From: DAITQM01 sp036832975
GTDB taxonomy: Bacteria; Pseudomonadota; Gammaproteobacteria; Xanthomonadales; Wenzhouxiangellaceae
Direction of reading: 5' to 3'
DNA length: 64,000 nucleotides
Assembly (NCBI GenBank): GCA_036832975.1
Contig: DAITQM010000002.1
Location: 62,001 to 126,000 of the forward strand
Of the stretch, positions 43,786 to 51,522 are shown piece after piece. Below the pieces are notes generated by a model that did not search any database, was not told the DNA's origin, and saw only the letters and a program-made list of their open reading frames with translations. Position numbers and translations under genes: made by a program. The stretch's first letter is position 1; each line of letters begins with the position of its first letter.

Positions 43786-44388
43786 TTAAGCCGCGCACAG
43801 GATGTCTTTGAGCTGGTTCAGCTCGAGTTCGATATCGCGCGCCCGGCGCTCGAGCACGCCGTTGGCGATGAGCCCGGGAATCGAAACCAAAAGCCCCATC
43901 TGGGTCGTGAACAGCGCCTGCGAGATGCCGCCGGCGATGCCGCCCGACTGGCTGAACAGCGACATTTCGGCGAGCGAATCGAAGGTCTCGATCATGCCGA
44001 TAACGGTACCGAGCAGGCCGAGCAAAGGGGAGACAAGCACGATGGTGGTAATCAGCACATGAAAGCGGCGGAGATGGTTCTCCTCGGCGGCGAAGGCGTC
44101 GTCGAGCCAGCGGCGCAGATCGGGCAGGCCGCGGGCGTGAAGCGCCAGTCCCAGGCGGGCGGCGCGCACCAGGATGCCGTCGCGCCTGCGGTACACGGGA
44201 TCGTCGCGACCGATCCGTTCGAGCAGGACGCGGGCGCCGCGGCGGCTGCCGCGGCGGAGTAGCGCAAAGCGCCAACCGAGCGCGAACCACAAAACGGCCA
44301 GCAGGACAACCAGCGGCCACATCACGCCACCGCCGGCGGCGAAATAGTCCGCCAGGGCGGCGAGTTGCCGGAAAAGCCAGTCGCCCAT
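43786..44388 (-). CDS. exbB: ExbB/TolQ/MotA proton-channel protein
   Basis: 200 residues from the ATG at 44388; a GTG immediately before it is also possible. Three membrane segments: WPLVVLLAVLWFALGWRF near the N terminus, then ITTIVLVSPLLGLLGTVIGM, then GISQALFTTQMGLLVSIPGL. The Gly- and Thr-rich central segments match the ExbB proton-channel domain. It is smaller than the MotA/TolQ-domain protein encoded eight bases upstream, which carries the coiled coil; together they resemble the TtpC-ExbB pair of TonB2-type systems. Confidence 0.92.
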   Translation of the reverse strand: MGDWLFRQLAALADYFAAGGGVMWPLVVLLAVLWFALGWRFALLRRGSRRGARVLLERIGRDDPVYRRRDGILVRAARLGLALHARGLPDLRRWLDDAFAAEENHLRRFHVLITTIVLVSPLLGLLGTVIGMIETFDSLAEMSLFSQSGGIAGGISQALFTTQMGLLVSIPGLIANGVLERRARDIELELNQLKDILCAA

Positions 44389-44395
44389 CACGCCC

Positions 44396-45847
44396 TCACG
44401 CCGCGCCGAGCCGGCGTTCCTGGTCGAGGTTGACGATACGCAGGGCGGCTTTTTCCATGTCGTCTTTGATGCGCTCGGCCCAGCCGGCGAGCAGGTTGCC
44501 GAACAACAGGGCCGGGATGGCGACCGCCAAGCCGACTTCGGTGGTGATCAGAGCGACCGAGATGCCGCCCGATAGCAGCTTGGGATCGCCGGTACCGAAT
44601 TCAGTGATCACATCGAAGGTCGCGATCATGCCGGTCACCGTGCCGAGCAGACCGAGCAGCGGGCTGACCGCGGCGATGACGATGATGATGGCGCCGAAAC
44701 GGTTGAGGTGCGACGACTCGTGCAAGATGGCCTCGGAAACGATGTCCTCGAGGTGCGCCCGTTCGCGGTCGAGGTTGCGGATCGCCGCGGCGATCACCCG
44801 TGACGTCGCCCCGGCACGGCGGCGGCAGGCTTCCAGCGCCTCGGCCATCCGGCCTTGGCGCACCCATTCGCCGGTTTCGGCGAGCAGTTTCGCGGTATCG
44901 GCACCGGCGCCGCGCAAAAAGATTACGCGCAGGACGATCAATACCAGGGCAACCAGGCCCAGGACGGCAATGATCCAGGCGATGGCGCCGCCGTCATCGA
45001 GTGTCCGGAGCAGCGATTTGGCGGTTTTTTCTTCAACCGGTTTGAGCAGGGATTCATAAATGAAGATCGGCAACGCATCCGGGGCGCGGCCTTCCGCCAC
45101 CGCGCGCGCCGCCTCGGCACTGTCGCCGGGCCACAGCTTGAGCCGCCCTTCTCCGGCCGGCGCCAGTACGCCGGCCCCGGCAGGGCTGACGCCATAGGCG
45201 GCGATGCGGCCGATTTCGACGATCTCGCCCGCCACTTCGCGGCCATCGGCGAGATAAAAGCGGCCCGCCGTCTCGCGCCGCGTCCCGCCTTGTTCGATCA
45301 GGCCGGCGGCGGCGTTGAACAGCGTGGCGATTTTCGCTAGATCATCGCCGGCGGCAAACGTCTCGTCGCCGACATCGGCGATGCCCTGCAACTGCAAGCT
45401 GGCGATCGCCTGCTGATAACTGGCGTCGAGGATGCCGCGCTGGTCTTCGAGATCGGCGATGCCGCGCTCGGCTTCGGCCAGGGCTTTTTCCAGGCGCCGA
45501 GCCTCGTTCTGGGTCGCGAGCAGCCGGTTTTGCAGCGCGGCCAGCTTGTTTTCTCCGGCCCGCTCCTCGTCGCCGGCCTGCGTTTTGAGCCGCTGCAATT
45601 GCTGTTCGAGTTCGGCCTGCTGGGCGGCGAGAAAGGCGAACTCGCGGCGATAGGCGGCCTCGAGTTCGGCTTTGGCGCGTTCCGGATCGGCCAGCGGCAC
45701 GACCGGCGCTGCCGCCGGGGCGGCGGTCGGCGCGGCGGATTCCGCCGGCGGTGTCTCCTGCGCGCCGGCAACGAGCACGATCAACCATCCGCCGGCCAAA
45801 GCCGGCCCCCTCCACTGCCGTCTGCGGGCGGTTCTGCTGACGCTCAT
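44396..45847 (-). CDS. TtpC-like MotA/TolQ/ExbB proton channel with periplasmic coiled coil
   Basis: 483 residues from ATG at 45847. Signal/anchor sequence near residues 17-30 (GGWLIVLVAGAQ), a periplasmic coiled coil of about 60-180 (EAAYRREFAFLAAQQAELEQ onward), a beta-rich region with FYLADGREVAGEIVEIG, then a C-terminal MotA/TolQ/ExbB domain of three membrane segments: IAWIIAVLGLVALVLIVLRV, AVSPLLGLLGTVTGMIATFD and ISVALITTEVGLAVAIPALL. This plan is that of TtpC, the additional component of TonB2 energy-transfer systems in Vibrio. The start overlaps the DUF3450 stop (ATGA). Confidence 0.88.
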   Translation of the reverse strand: MSVSRTARRRQWRGPALAGGWLIVLVAGAQETPPAESAAPTAAPAAAPVVPLADPERAKAELEAAYRREFAFLAAQQAELEQQLQRLKTQAGDEERAGENKLAALQNRLLATQNEARRLEKALAEAERGIADLEDQRGILDASYQQAIASLQLQGIADVGDETFAAGDDLAKIATLFNAAAGLIEQGGTRRETAGRFYLADGREVAGEIVEIGRIAAYGVSPAGAGVLAPAGEGRLKLWPGDSAEAARAVAEGRAPDALPIFIYESLLKPVEEKTAKSLLRTLDDGGAIAWIIAVLGLVALVLIVLRVIFLRGAGADTAKLLAETGEWVRQGRMAEALEACRRRAGATSRVIAAAIRNLDRERAHLEDIVSEAILHESSHLNRFGAIIIVIAAVSPLLGLLGTVTGMIATFDVITEFGTGDPKLLSGGISVALITTEVGLAVAIPALLFGNLLAGWAERIKDDMEKAALRIVNLDQERRLGAA

Positions 45848-46656
45848 GACGACTCCGGATGCAGCGGCGGCAGCGCGGCGGGCAGCGTGAAATAGCCCTG
45901 GCGGATCTGTTTGCGCAGGGAATCGAACAACGTGGCGATCTGGCTCCGCTCGTCGCGGCTGCCGGCGACCCGCCAGCTCCAGTCTCCGGACGGCGCGACG
46001 GCGTAGCCGTAGCGTTCGTCCCGGGTCCGGAAATAGAGCGCGGCGGTGCCGAGTTTCGCGACTTCGGCGAGCACGGGTTGACCGTCGAGTTCGATGGTCT
46101 GCGAATAGATTGCGTTTTCGCGGCTCAAGCGGAACTCGTCCTCGACGATTGCCCACAAGCGGTTGACGGCGCGCTGCGGCACGACACGGCCGGCAGCGAG
46201 CTGGGTTTGCAGTTCGTCGATCACGGCGAGCCGTTCGGCGCGGCGAAAAGGCAGCGACGCGGCCACCGCGCGGCGCACCGTGCCGAGCGCCTCTTGCACC
46301 GCGGGGAGCAGCGTCTCATGGCCGGCGCCGCCGGCGGCCAGACGCGCATCGAGCGCGGCCAGTTCCTCTTCGAGCTGGCGGCGGCGCACCCCTTCGCGCT
46401 CGATCGCCGCCTCGGTTTCGGCCTGCTGGGCGGCGATAAAGCCGCGGCGCGTGCGGCGCTCTTCGCGGGCGATGTCGATTTCACCCTGCAAACGTTCGAC
46501 TTCGGCGCGCAGCGCAATCAGACGTTCGACCATACCGCCGAGCGCCGGGTCGGGCGCCTCGCCGGCGGCCGGCTGGGCATGGATACCGGATACGGCGAGT
46601 AAGGCAATAGCGGCAAACGCTATAAGCTGTTTCACGGTAGCTAAAAGATGTTTCAT
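45844..46656 (-). CDS. DUF3450 periplasmic coiled-coil protein
   Basis: 270 residues from ATG at 46656, which gives a good signal peptide (FAAIALLAVSGIHAQ). A long coiled coil of about 40-125 (ALRAEVERLQGEIDIAREER) is followed by DUF3450, with LWAIVEDEFRLSRENAIYSQ, LGTAALYFRTRDERYGYAV and WSWRVAGSRDE. DUF3450 genes almost always precede ttpC, exbB, exbD and tonB. It is the first gene of the cluster, 106 bases downstream of a minus-strand Pho-box-like site. Function unknown. Confidence 0.9.
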   Translation of the reverse strand: MKHLLATVKQLIAFAAIALLAVSGIHAQPAAGEAPDPALGGMVERLIALRAEVERLQGEIDIAREERRTRRGFIAAQQAETEAAIEREGVRRRQLEEELAALDARLAAGGAGHETLLPAVQEALGTVRRAVAASLPFRRAERLAVIDELQTQLAAGRVVPQRAVNRLWAIVEDEFRLSRENAIYSQTIELDGQPVLAEVAKLGTAALYFRTRDERYGYAVAPSGDWSWRVAGSRDERSQIATLFDSLRKQIRQGYFTLPAALPPLHPESS

Positions 46657-46761
46657 GGCGGCACCGGCAAGGTAACGATCCCGCACGCGTCGAGCGGCGA
46701 CGGATGAAGACGGCATTGGGAGACCTACCTGATATTCCGCCGCGCAGACTAGCGCTGGAAA

Positions 46762-46779
46762 ATGACAGGAACGTGACAA
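46762..46779 (-). promoter_or_regulatory. Putative Pho box facing the TonB cluster
   Basis: Read on the minus strand the sequence is TTGTCAC, four bases, CTGTCAT: two seven-base repeats spaced as in the PhoB consensus CTGTCAT plus a four-base A/T-rich spacer. A third repeat is not clear. It lies 106 bases before the DUF3450 start. Binding of PhoB is inferred. Confidence 0.65.
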
Positions 46780-46791
46780 TCCTGCTAGGAT

Positions 46792-46820
46792 TTGTCACAT
46801 AACCGTCACAAAACTTTCAT
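46792..46820 (+). promoter_or_regulatory. Putative Pho box facing the beta-helix gene
   Basis: TTGTCAC, ATAA, CCGTCAC, AAAA, CTTTCAT: three seven-base repeats each separated by four A/T-rich bases, the exact spacing of PhoB sites. It lies 72 bases before the start of the beta-helix gene. A -10 box is not obvious. Confidence 0.7.
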
Positions 46821-46892
46821 GCTGCTGCAACAAGCGCACCTTAGACTGACCTGCGGCACAAAGCCGTCATCATCATCACCGGAGATTATTCA

Positions 46893-48662
46893 ATGTCTTT
46901 TCATCGCCATTTACTCGGCGCGATCGTGTTACTGGCCGGCGCCGCCGCCAGTCATCCGGCCGCCGCGATTTTCATCGACGGACAATTCGCCGGTCAATGG
47001 GCCGAAGCCAGCACGCCGGGCGTGCGCCGTGGTCTGAATCTGCAATATTTCAAACTCGGGCCGGAACAAGGCACATTGTTCGCCGTCGGATTTTTCTTCG
47101 ACAACGAAGGCAACCAACTCTGGTTCAGCGGCAACGCGGCCGTCACTCCAGAGCTTTTCGAGTTCACTTTTCCGGTCAATTTGATCACCGGCGGCCGCTT
47201 CGCCGGCGGCCCGGCCGGTGATATTGTCCAGGTGCAAAACTTTGCCCAGGTCACACTCACCTTCAACACCTGCAACAGCATGGATTTTGCCTGGCAGTGG
47301 AGTAACAACGGCGGACCTGACATCGGTTCCGGTTCGGTCAATATGGACCGCGGCGTCTCAACCGTCGGCGCCCCCGGCTTCGTCGGCCCCGAGCGCTGCG
47401 TTTACCAAAAACAATTCACTGCATGCCCGGCGTTTTCGACTGCGGTACCGGGCGCCGAACGCAGTTGCGCCATCAGCGCACCGCGCCAGACGCCGCTGCT
47501 CGGCAACATCGTTCTGACCAACGACATCAACTGGGTGCTGAACGGCGAAGTCTTCGTCGGTAACGACAACGCCGACCAGAGCACGCTGACCATCGAACCC
47601 GGCACCCGCGTCACCGCCGTGACCGATACCGACGCGATGTTCTTTATCCGCCGCGGCAGCAAAATCTTCGCCGAAGGCAAGCCCTTCGCACCGATCGTGC
47701 TGACCGGAGACGATCCGAATACCGAATCGTTGTGGGGCGGTGTCGTGCTTTCCGGCAACGCCGGAGTCAATGGTTGCGCGCCCGGCACCCAGCTTTGCGA
47801 ACTCGATTCGGAATTCGCCACTGGCGAGAAATACGGCGGCAATAACGACACCGAAAGCAGCGGCACGCTCCGTTACGTCAACATCTATTCCAGCGGCGTC
47901 ACGGTCGAGACCAACCGCGAAGTGCAGGGTTTGACGCTGCAAGGCATCGGCTCGGCGACGGCACTGGATCATATCCATATCCACACCAGCTCCGACGACG
48001 GTATCGAATTTTTCGGCGGCACGGCGCAAGTCAAGTATCTGATCATCACCAATGCCAGCGATGACAGCTTCGACTGGGGCTTCGGCTGGCGCGGCAAGGC
48101 GCAGCACGTTCTGGCGATCCAGGCCAGCGGCGGCGGCGACCACGGCATCGAGGCCGACAACAACGAATTCGACAACGACTCCGAGCCGCGCGCCAATCCT
48201 ACGCTGGCCAATTTCACGCTGCTCGGCTCGGCCCAGGGCGGTGAGGGTCTCAGACTGCGCCGCGGCACGGCCGGCACGATCCGCAATTTCGCGGTCACCG
48301 GCTTCGGCGCCGAGTGTTTGAACATCGACAGCGACGCGACTTTCCCGCTAGCCAACAGCGGGGCTTTGAACATGACCCACTCGCGACTCGACTGTGCCAC
48401 GCAATTCGACAACGGCGATTTCGACGTCGCTTCCTGGTTCAACGGCCAGGAAGGCAATTCGACCGGCCCACTGCAACTCGGCGGCAACGGCTTCCAGCCG
48501 ATTCCCGGTTCGCCGTTGCTGGACGCCGGTGCGGATATCGAAGGCGACAGTTTCTTCGATACCGTCGATTACATCGGCGCCTTCCGCAGCGATGACCCGA
48601 GCGACAACTGGACCTTGGGCTGGACCGACTTCGTGCCGGGTAATCCGCTGGGTCCTAACTGA
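46893..48662 (+). CDS. Secreted right-handed beta-helix protein, Pho-box preceded
   Basis: 589 residues. Signal peptide to about residue 26 (LLGAIVLLAGAAASHPAAA). Residues 30-145 form a Trp- and Phe-rich sandwich found in Xanthomonadales secreted proteins (FIDGQFAGQW, RRGLNLQYFKLG, FFFDNEGNQLWFSG). Residues about 185-590 are repeated beta strands of a parallel beta-helix: IVLTNDINWVLNGEVFVGND, TLTIEPGTRVTAV, WGGVVLSGNAGVNG, LRYVNIYSSGVTVETNRE and IHTSSDDGIEFFGGTAQ. No catalytic motif seen. GGAG precedes ATG at 46893. It faces away from the TonB cluster and shares its putative PhoB control, so it is probably a surface partner or substrate-binding protein of that receptor. Confidence 0.85.
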   Translation: MSFHRHLLGAIVLLAGAAASHPAAAIFIDGQFAGQWAEASTPGVRRGLNLQYFKLGPEQGTLFAVGFFFDNEGNQLWFSGNAAVTPELFEFTFPVNLITGGRFAGGPAGDIVQVQNFAQVTLTFNTCNSMDFAWQWSNNGGPDIGSGSVNMDRGVSTVGAPGFVGPERCVYQKQFTACPAFSTAVPGAERSCAISAPRQTPLLGNIVLTNDINWVLNGEVFVGNDNADQSTLTIEPGTRVTAVTDTDAMFFIRRGSKIFAEGKPFAPIVLTGDDPNTESLWGGVVLSGNAGVNGCAPGTQLCELDSEFATGEKYGGNNDTESSGTLRYVNIYSSGVTVETNREVQGLTLQGIGSATALDHIHIHTSSDDGIEFFGGTAQVKYLIITNASDDSFDWGFGWRGKAQHVLAIQASGGGDHGIEADNNEFDNDSEPRANPTLANFTLLGSAQGGEGLRLRRGTAGTIRNFAVTGFGAECLNIDSDATFPLANSGALNMTHSRLDCATQFDNGDFDVASWFNGQEGNSTGPLQLGGNGFQPIPGSPLLDAGADIEGDSFFDTVDYIGAFRSDDPSDNWTLGWTDFVPGNPLGPN

Positions 48663-48712
48663 GCGGATCGCACGATCGGATCATTCCAGATCGACTCGCA
48701 AGTATCTGTCTC

Positions 48713-48742
48713 GCCGGGCTCGGAGTGAGCCCGGCTTTTTTT
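48713..48742 (+). terminator. Rho-independent terminator after the beta-helix gene
   Basis: Arms GCCGGGCTC and GAGCCCGGC around GGAGT, followed by seven T residues. Confidence 0.93.
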
Positions 48743-48795
48743 CGCCCGAAGCAAAGTCCGGACCGGTGCCGGACTTTGCATCGCGTTATCATGAA

Positions 48796-49446
48796 ATGAT
48801 GGAGCGGGCAACGCCGGCCACAGGGTCCAACACGGCACCACGTCGCATCGCAGCGCTGCACGCGGCGCTCGGCATTCCGCCGGATTACGCCGGCCGCCGC
48901 GGTTTGCCGCTGTGCCCCGAGGCGCGTTCGCTGGTGGAAATCGGGGTGGATTGTTTCGGCCGGCCGCAACGCCTGACGCCGGGCGCGGCGCGGGCCTTCG
49001 CCAGACTGCGCACCGCGGCGGCCGCCGACGGTATCGTCATCGAAGTGGTTTCGGCGTTCCGCGATATCGACTATCAGGCGGCGTTGATCCGCCGCAAGCT
49101 GGATGCCGGACAGCCGATCGCGCGAATTTTGGAAGTGTCGGCCGCTCCGGGGTTCAGCGAACACCACACCGGCCGGGCGCTCGATCTGACCACGCCGGGC
49201 CTTCCACCGCTGGACGGCGCCTTCGCCGCCAGCCCCGCGTATCGCTGGCTTAGACAAAACGCCGAAAAATTCGGTTTTGCCGAGTCGTATCCGGCCGCCA
49301 ATCCATACGGCCTGATCTGGGAGCCGTGGCATTGGGCGTGGCGGTCGGGGCGGGCGATACTTCCTCCCCCTCTCCGGCCCCCCGCAAGCGGGGGAGGGGG
49401 AGATGAGATGATCCCCCGCGAGCAAGGGAGCAACGCCTCTTCATGA
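48796..49446 (+). CDS. D-alanyl-D-alanine carboxypeptidase (VanY/LdcB family)
   Basis: 216 residues. Trims D-Ala from peptidoglycan. VanY-family motifs are present: RLTPGAARAFARLRTAA, SAFRDIDYQAALIRRKL, the zinc ligands in GFSEHHTGRALDLT (H and D), and the final EPWHWAWR histidine. Start taken at the first of two adjacent ATGs (48796, 48799). No signal peptide is visible, unusual for a peptidoglycan enzyme, though an upstream start is blocked by the terminator region. The last ~30 residues (LPPPLRPPASGGGG) are translated from an intergenic repeat that has run into the gene, so the tail is probably not functional. Confidence 0.87.
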   Translation: MMERATPATGSNTAPRRIAALHAALGIPPDYAGRRGLPLCPEARSLVEIGVDCFGRPQRLTPGAARAFARLRTAAAADGIVIEVVSAFRDIDYQAALIRRKLDAGQPIARILEVSAAPGFSEHHTGRALDLTTPGLPPLDGAFAASPAYRWLRQNAEKFGFAESYPAANPYGLIWEPWHWAWRSGRAILPPPLRPPASGGGGDEMIPREQGSNASS

Positions 49447-49500
49447 CTGCGCCTCAAGGATGGAGCAACGCCTCTTCATGACTGTCCCATGGCGCCACGT
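49364..49500. repeat. Palindromic repeat plus ACGCCTCTTCATGACTG direct repeats
   Basis: A CCCCGCAAGCGGGGGAGG hairpin unit with GGAGATGAGATGAT, as in the array at 21138, then two copies of GGAGCAACGCCTCTTCATGA (about 49427 and 49460). It overlaps the 3' end of the carboxypeptidase gene. Confidence 0.85.
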
Positions 49501-49510
49501 TTTCCTCGTT

Positions 49511-49564
49511 CCGTCATTCCCGCAGGTCTGTGCCGGCACGGCAGAGGGGTGGACGCGGGAATCC
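49511..49564. repeat. CGTCATTCCCGC / GCGGGAATCC inverted repeat
   Basis: Left end CCGTCATTCCCGC and right end GCGGGAATCCGG, inverted with respect to each other, enclosing GTGCCGGCACGG, itself a palindrome. The pattern is shared with small dispersed repeats of many proteobacteria. Confidence 0.7.
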
Positions 49565-49596
49565 GGTCAACAATCGTGGTGCCGATTCCGGTTGCG

Positions 49597-51486
49597 CTAT
49601 TCGACGACCGGCGGCGTGGTTCGCTCGACGGGGGTATCCAGCAGGCGCTCCGGCAACGGCGCTTGCCGCTGCACGTACCCGTCGAGGGCGTCGAGGGCGG
49701 CGAGAAAATAAGGATATAGCGCCCGGTATTTTTGGCGGTAGGCGGGCAGCGCGAGCAACGCGTCGAAATGCTGCGCACCGGCGACTTCGAAATAGCGCAA
49801 GCGGCTATTTTCCCGTTCGACTTGAAGGTTGCGGGCCCGATACGGGCGCGAGCTGTGGATCACCGGAACGACGGTGTCGGCGCTGCCGTGGACAATGATC
49901 GCCGGCCGGCCACCGAGATTGCCACCGAGCCGCGTCGCTTCGACGCCGGCCCGCACGTCAGCGGCGCGCGGTTCGTCGCCGTCCCACAAGCGGCGCAGAC
50001 AACGGGCGCCACGGTAATCGAAATCGGGCACGGCGCCGGCCGCCGGTGGGACGAGTTGCGCACGCCGGTCCTCGCCGCTGTCGGCGGTCCGCACCAAGCC
50101 GATGCCGGAAGTCGGTGGAATCCCGGTGCTGACCGCGAATAGGGCGGCGGCAGCGGGCGTGTCGATCGTGACGGCCTGACCGGCCGCATCGAGCGCGGCA
50201 AATCCGAGACCGCACGGCGGTTCGGCAAAGGGAAAACGGCCGGCGGCCGAGGTGTAGGTGACGGCGATTGACGAATACAATTCGAAGACTACGGCAAAGG
50301 GCAACAGCGGGTCGGCCGCTTCCGGCAGGCCCTCTTCGTGCAGCGCCCGGCGGGCCGCCGCGGCCCACTGCGCTTCGTTGTCGCCGGCCAGCAAACCGTC
50401 GGCGTGCATGGCCCGGCAACGAGCTTGCATCATCGGCCGCAGCGCGCCGAGCGGCAGTATGAAGGGATGGTCTTCGGCCAAGGCAAGGGCGGCGCACGGG
50501 GCGTAGAGATTCAACGCGCCGGCGTAATCGACGAGCGGCCGGGCGCCTTCGACGTAGACATTCGGCTCGGCGGCAACGACGCCGTCGATGAGACCCTCCG
50601 TATCCTGCTCCGCCGCGGCGAGCACCGCACCGCCGCCGTTCGAAATGCCGGCGGCGATAATTCGCGTCCGCTCCGCAGTCAGAACCCGGACGCCGTCCGG
50701 GCGCCTGAGGTTGATCTCGCGCAGCGCAAAGTCGATGGCCGCCAGCACGTAACGCCCCCAATCGGCCGCCGGGTTTTCCTGGGAGTGGGCATGGCGGAAA
50801 GCGATGCGATGCGGATGCTCGGCGAGATAGGCGGCGGTTTGGGGCGCCTTAAGGTCGAGGGCGAACAGCGCGGCCGGCGGCGGCGTCAAGCGCCCTTGCA
50901 GTTCGAGGCCGAGATCGAATTCGGGGAAGTACACTCCGTTGCCGGCGCCTTTGTCGGTGGTCACCAAGGCACAGCCCCGGCCGAGCGCCCACGGGGCGAC
51001 CACCGGCAGGGCGCCGTAAATGCCGCGCGAGCCGGAACTCGCGGTCGCCACCAGGCAGGGTCGCTGCCAGTCGAACGCCTCGGGAATCTGCAACAACAGC
51101 GCCGCCGGCGCGCGTTCGGGCCCAAGGCGGACCGTGCTCAGCAACTCGATGCCGGCGATCGGCTCGACAAGCGCCTTGCCGTCGGGTCTGGTCTCCTCTT
51201 CCAGTTCGCTGCCGGCGCTCAGATCGTGCAAGCCGCGCCAGGCGTGGTACAGCGCCAGACGGCGCAATTCATCGACGCTCGGCGACGCCGGATCGCTGAT
51301 CGCCGGCGGCCCGCCGCGCAGGTCTTCGAGACCAAGCCCGGCACTCAGCAAATCGTCGCTCACCCCATCGGCGTGCCGGCCGATCACCGCTTCATGCCAC
51401 GGTAACGGCGTCCGGTGCACTCCGGCGCAGGCCGATAACGACCATACCAGGATAGCCGCTGTACCTCGATGGACAAGGAAGCCCAT
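49597..51486 (-). CDS. 3-hydroxybutyrate oligomer hydrolase
   Basis: 629 residues, the usual length of this family. Hydrolyses 3-hydroxybutyrate oligomers released from polyhydroxybutyrate to monomers. A signal or lipoprotein-like start (ILVWSLSACAG; lipobox LSAC) is followed by the serine-hydrolase nucleophile motif IAAGISNGGGAVLAA and a late VHGSADTVVPVIHSS with an Asp, plus AGAQHFDALLALPAYRQ with the catalytic-type His. LLQIPEAFDWQRPCLVATASSGSRG matches the family N terminus. Suggests PHB metabolism elsewhere in the genome. ATG at 51486. Confidence 0.88.
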   Translation of the reverse strand: MGFLVHRGTAAILVWSLSACAGVHRTPLPWHEAVIGRHADGVSDDLLSAGLGLEDLRGGPPAISDPASPSVDELRRLALYHAWRGLHDLSAGSELEEETRPDGKALVEPIAGIELLSTVRLGPERAPAALLLQIPEAFDWQRPCLVATASSGSRGIYGALPVVAPWALGRGCALVTTDKGAGNGVYFPEFDLGLELQGRLTPPPAALFALDLKAPQTAAYLAEHPHRIAFRHAHSQENPAADWGRYVLAAIDFALREINLRRPDGVRVLTAERTRIIAAGISNGGGAVLAAAEQDTEGLIDGVVAAEPNVYVEGARPLVDYAGALNLYAPCAALALAEDHPFILPLGALRPMMQARCRAMHADGLLAGDNEAQWAAAARRALHEEGLPEAADPLLPFAVVFELYSSIAVTYTSAAGRFPFAEPPCGLGFAALDAAGQAVTIDTPAAAALFAVSTGIPPTSGIGLVRTADSGEDRRAQLVPPAAGAVPDFDYRGARCLRRLWDGDEPRAADVRAGVEATRLGGNLGGRPAIIVHGSADTVVPVIHSSRPYRARNLQVERENSRLRYFEVAGAQHFDALLALPAYRQKYRALYPYFLAALDALDGYVQRQAPLPERLLDTPVERTTPPVVE

Positions 51487-51522
51487 GCCTCGTCTCCAGA
51501 CGCAGAATTGCGTTGCTCGTTG

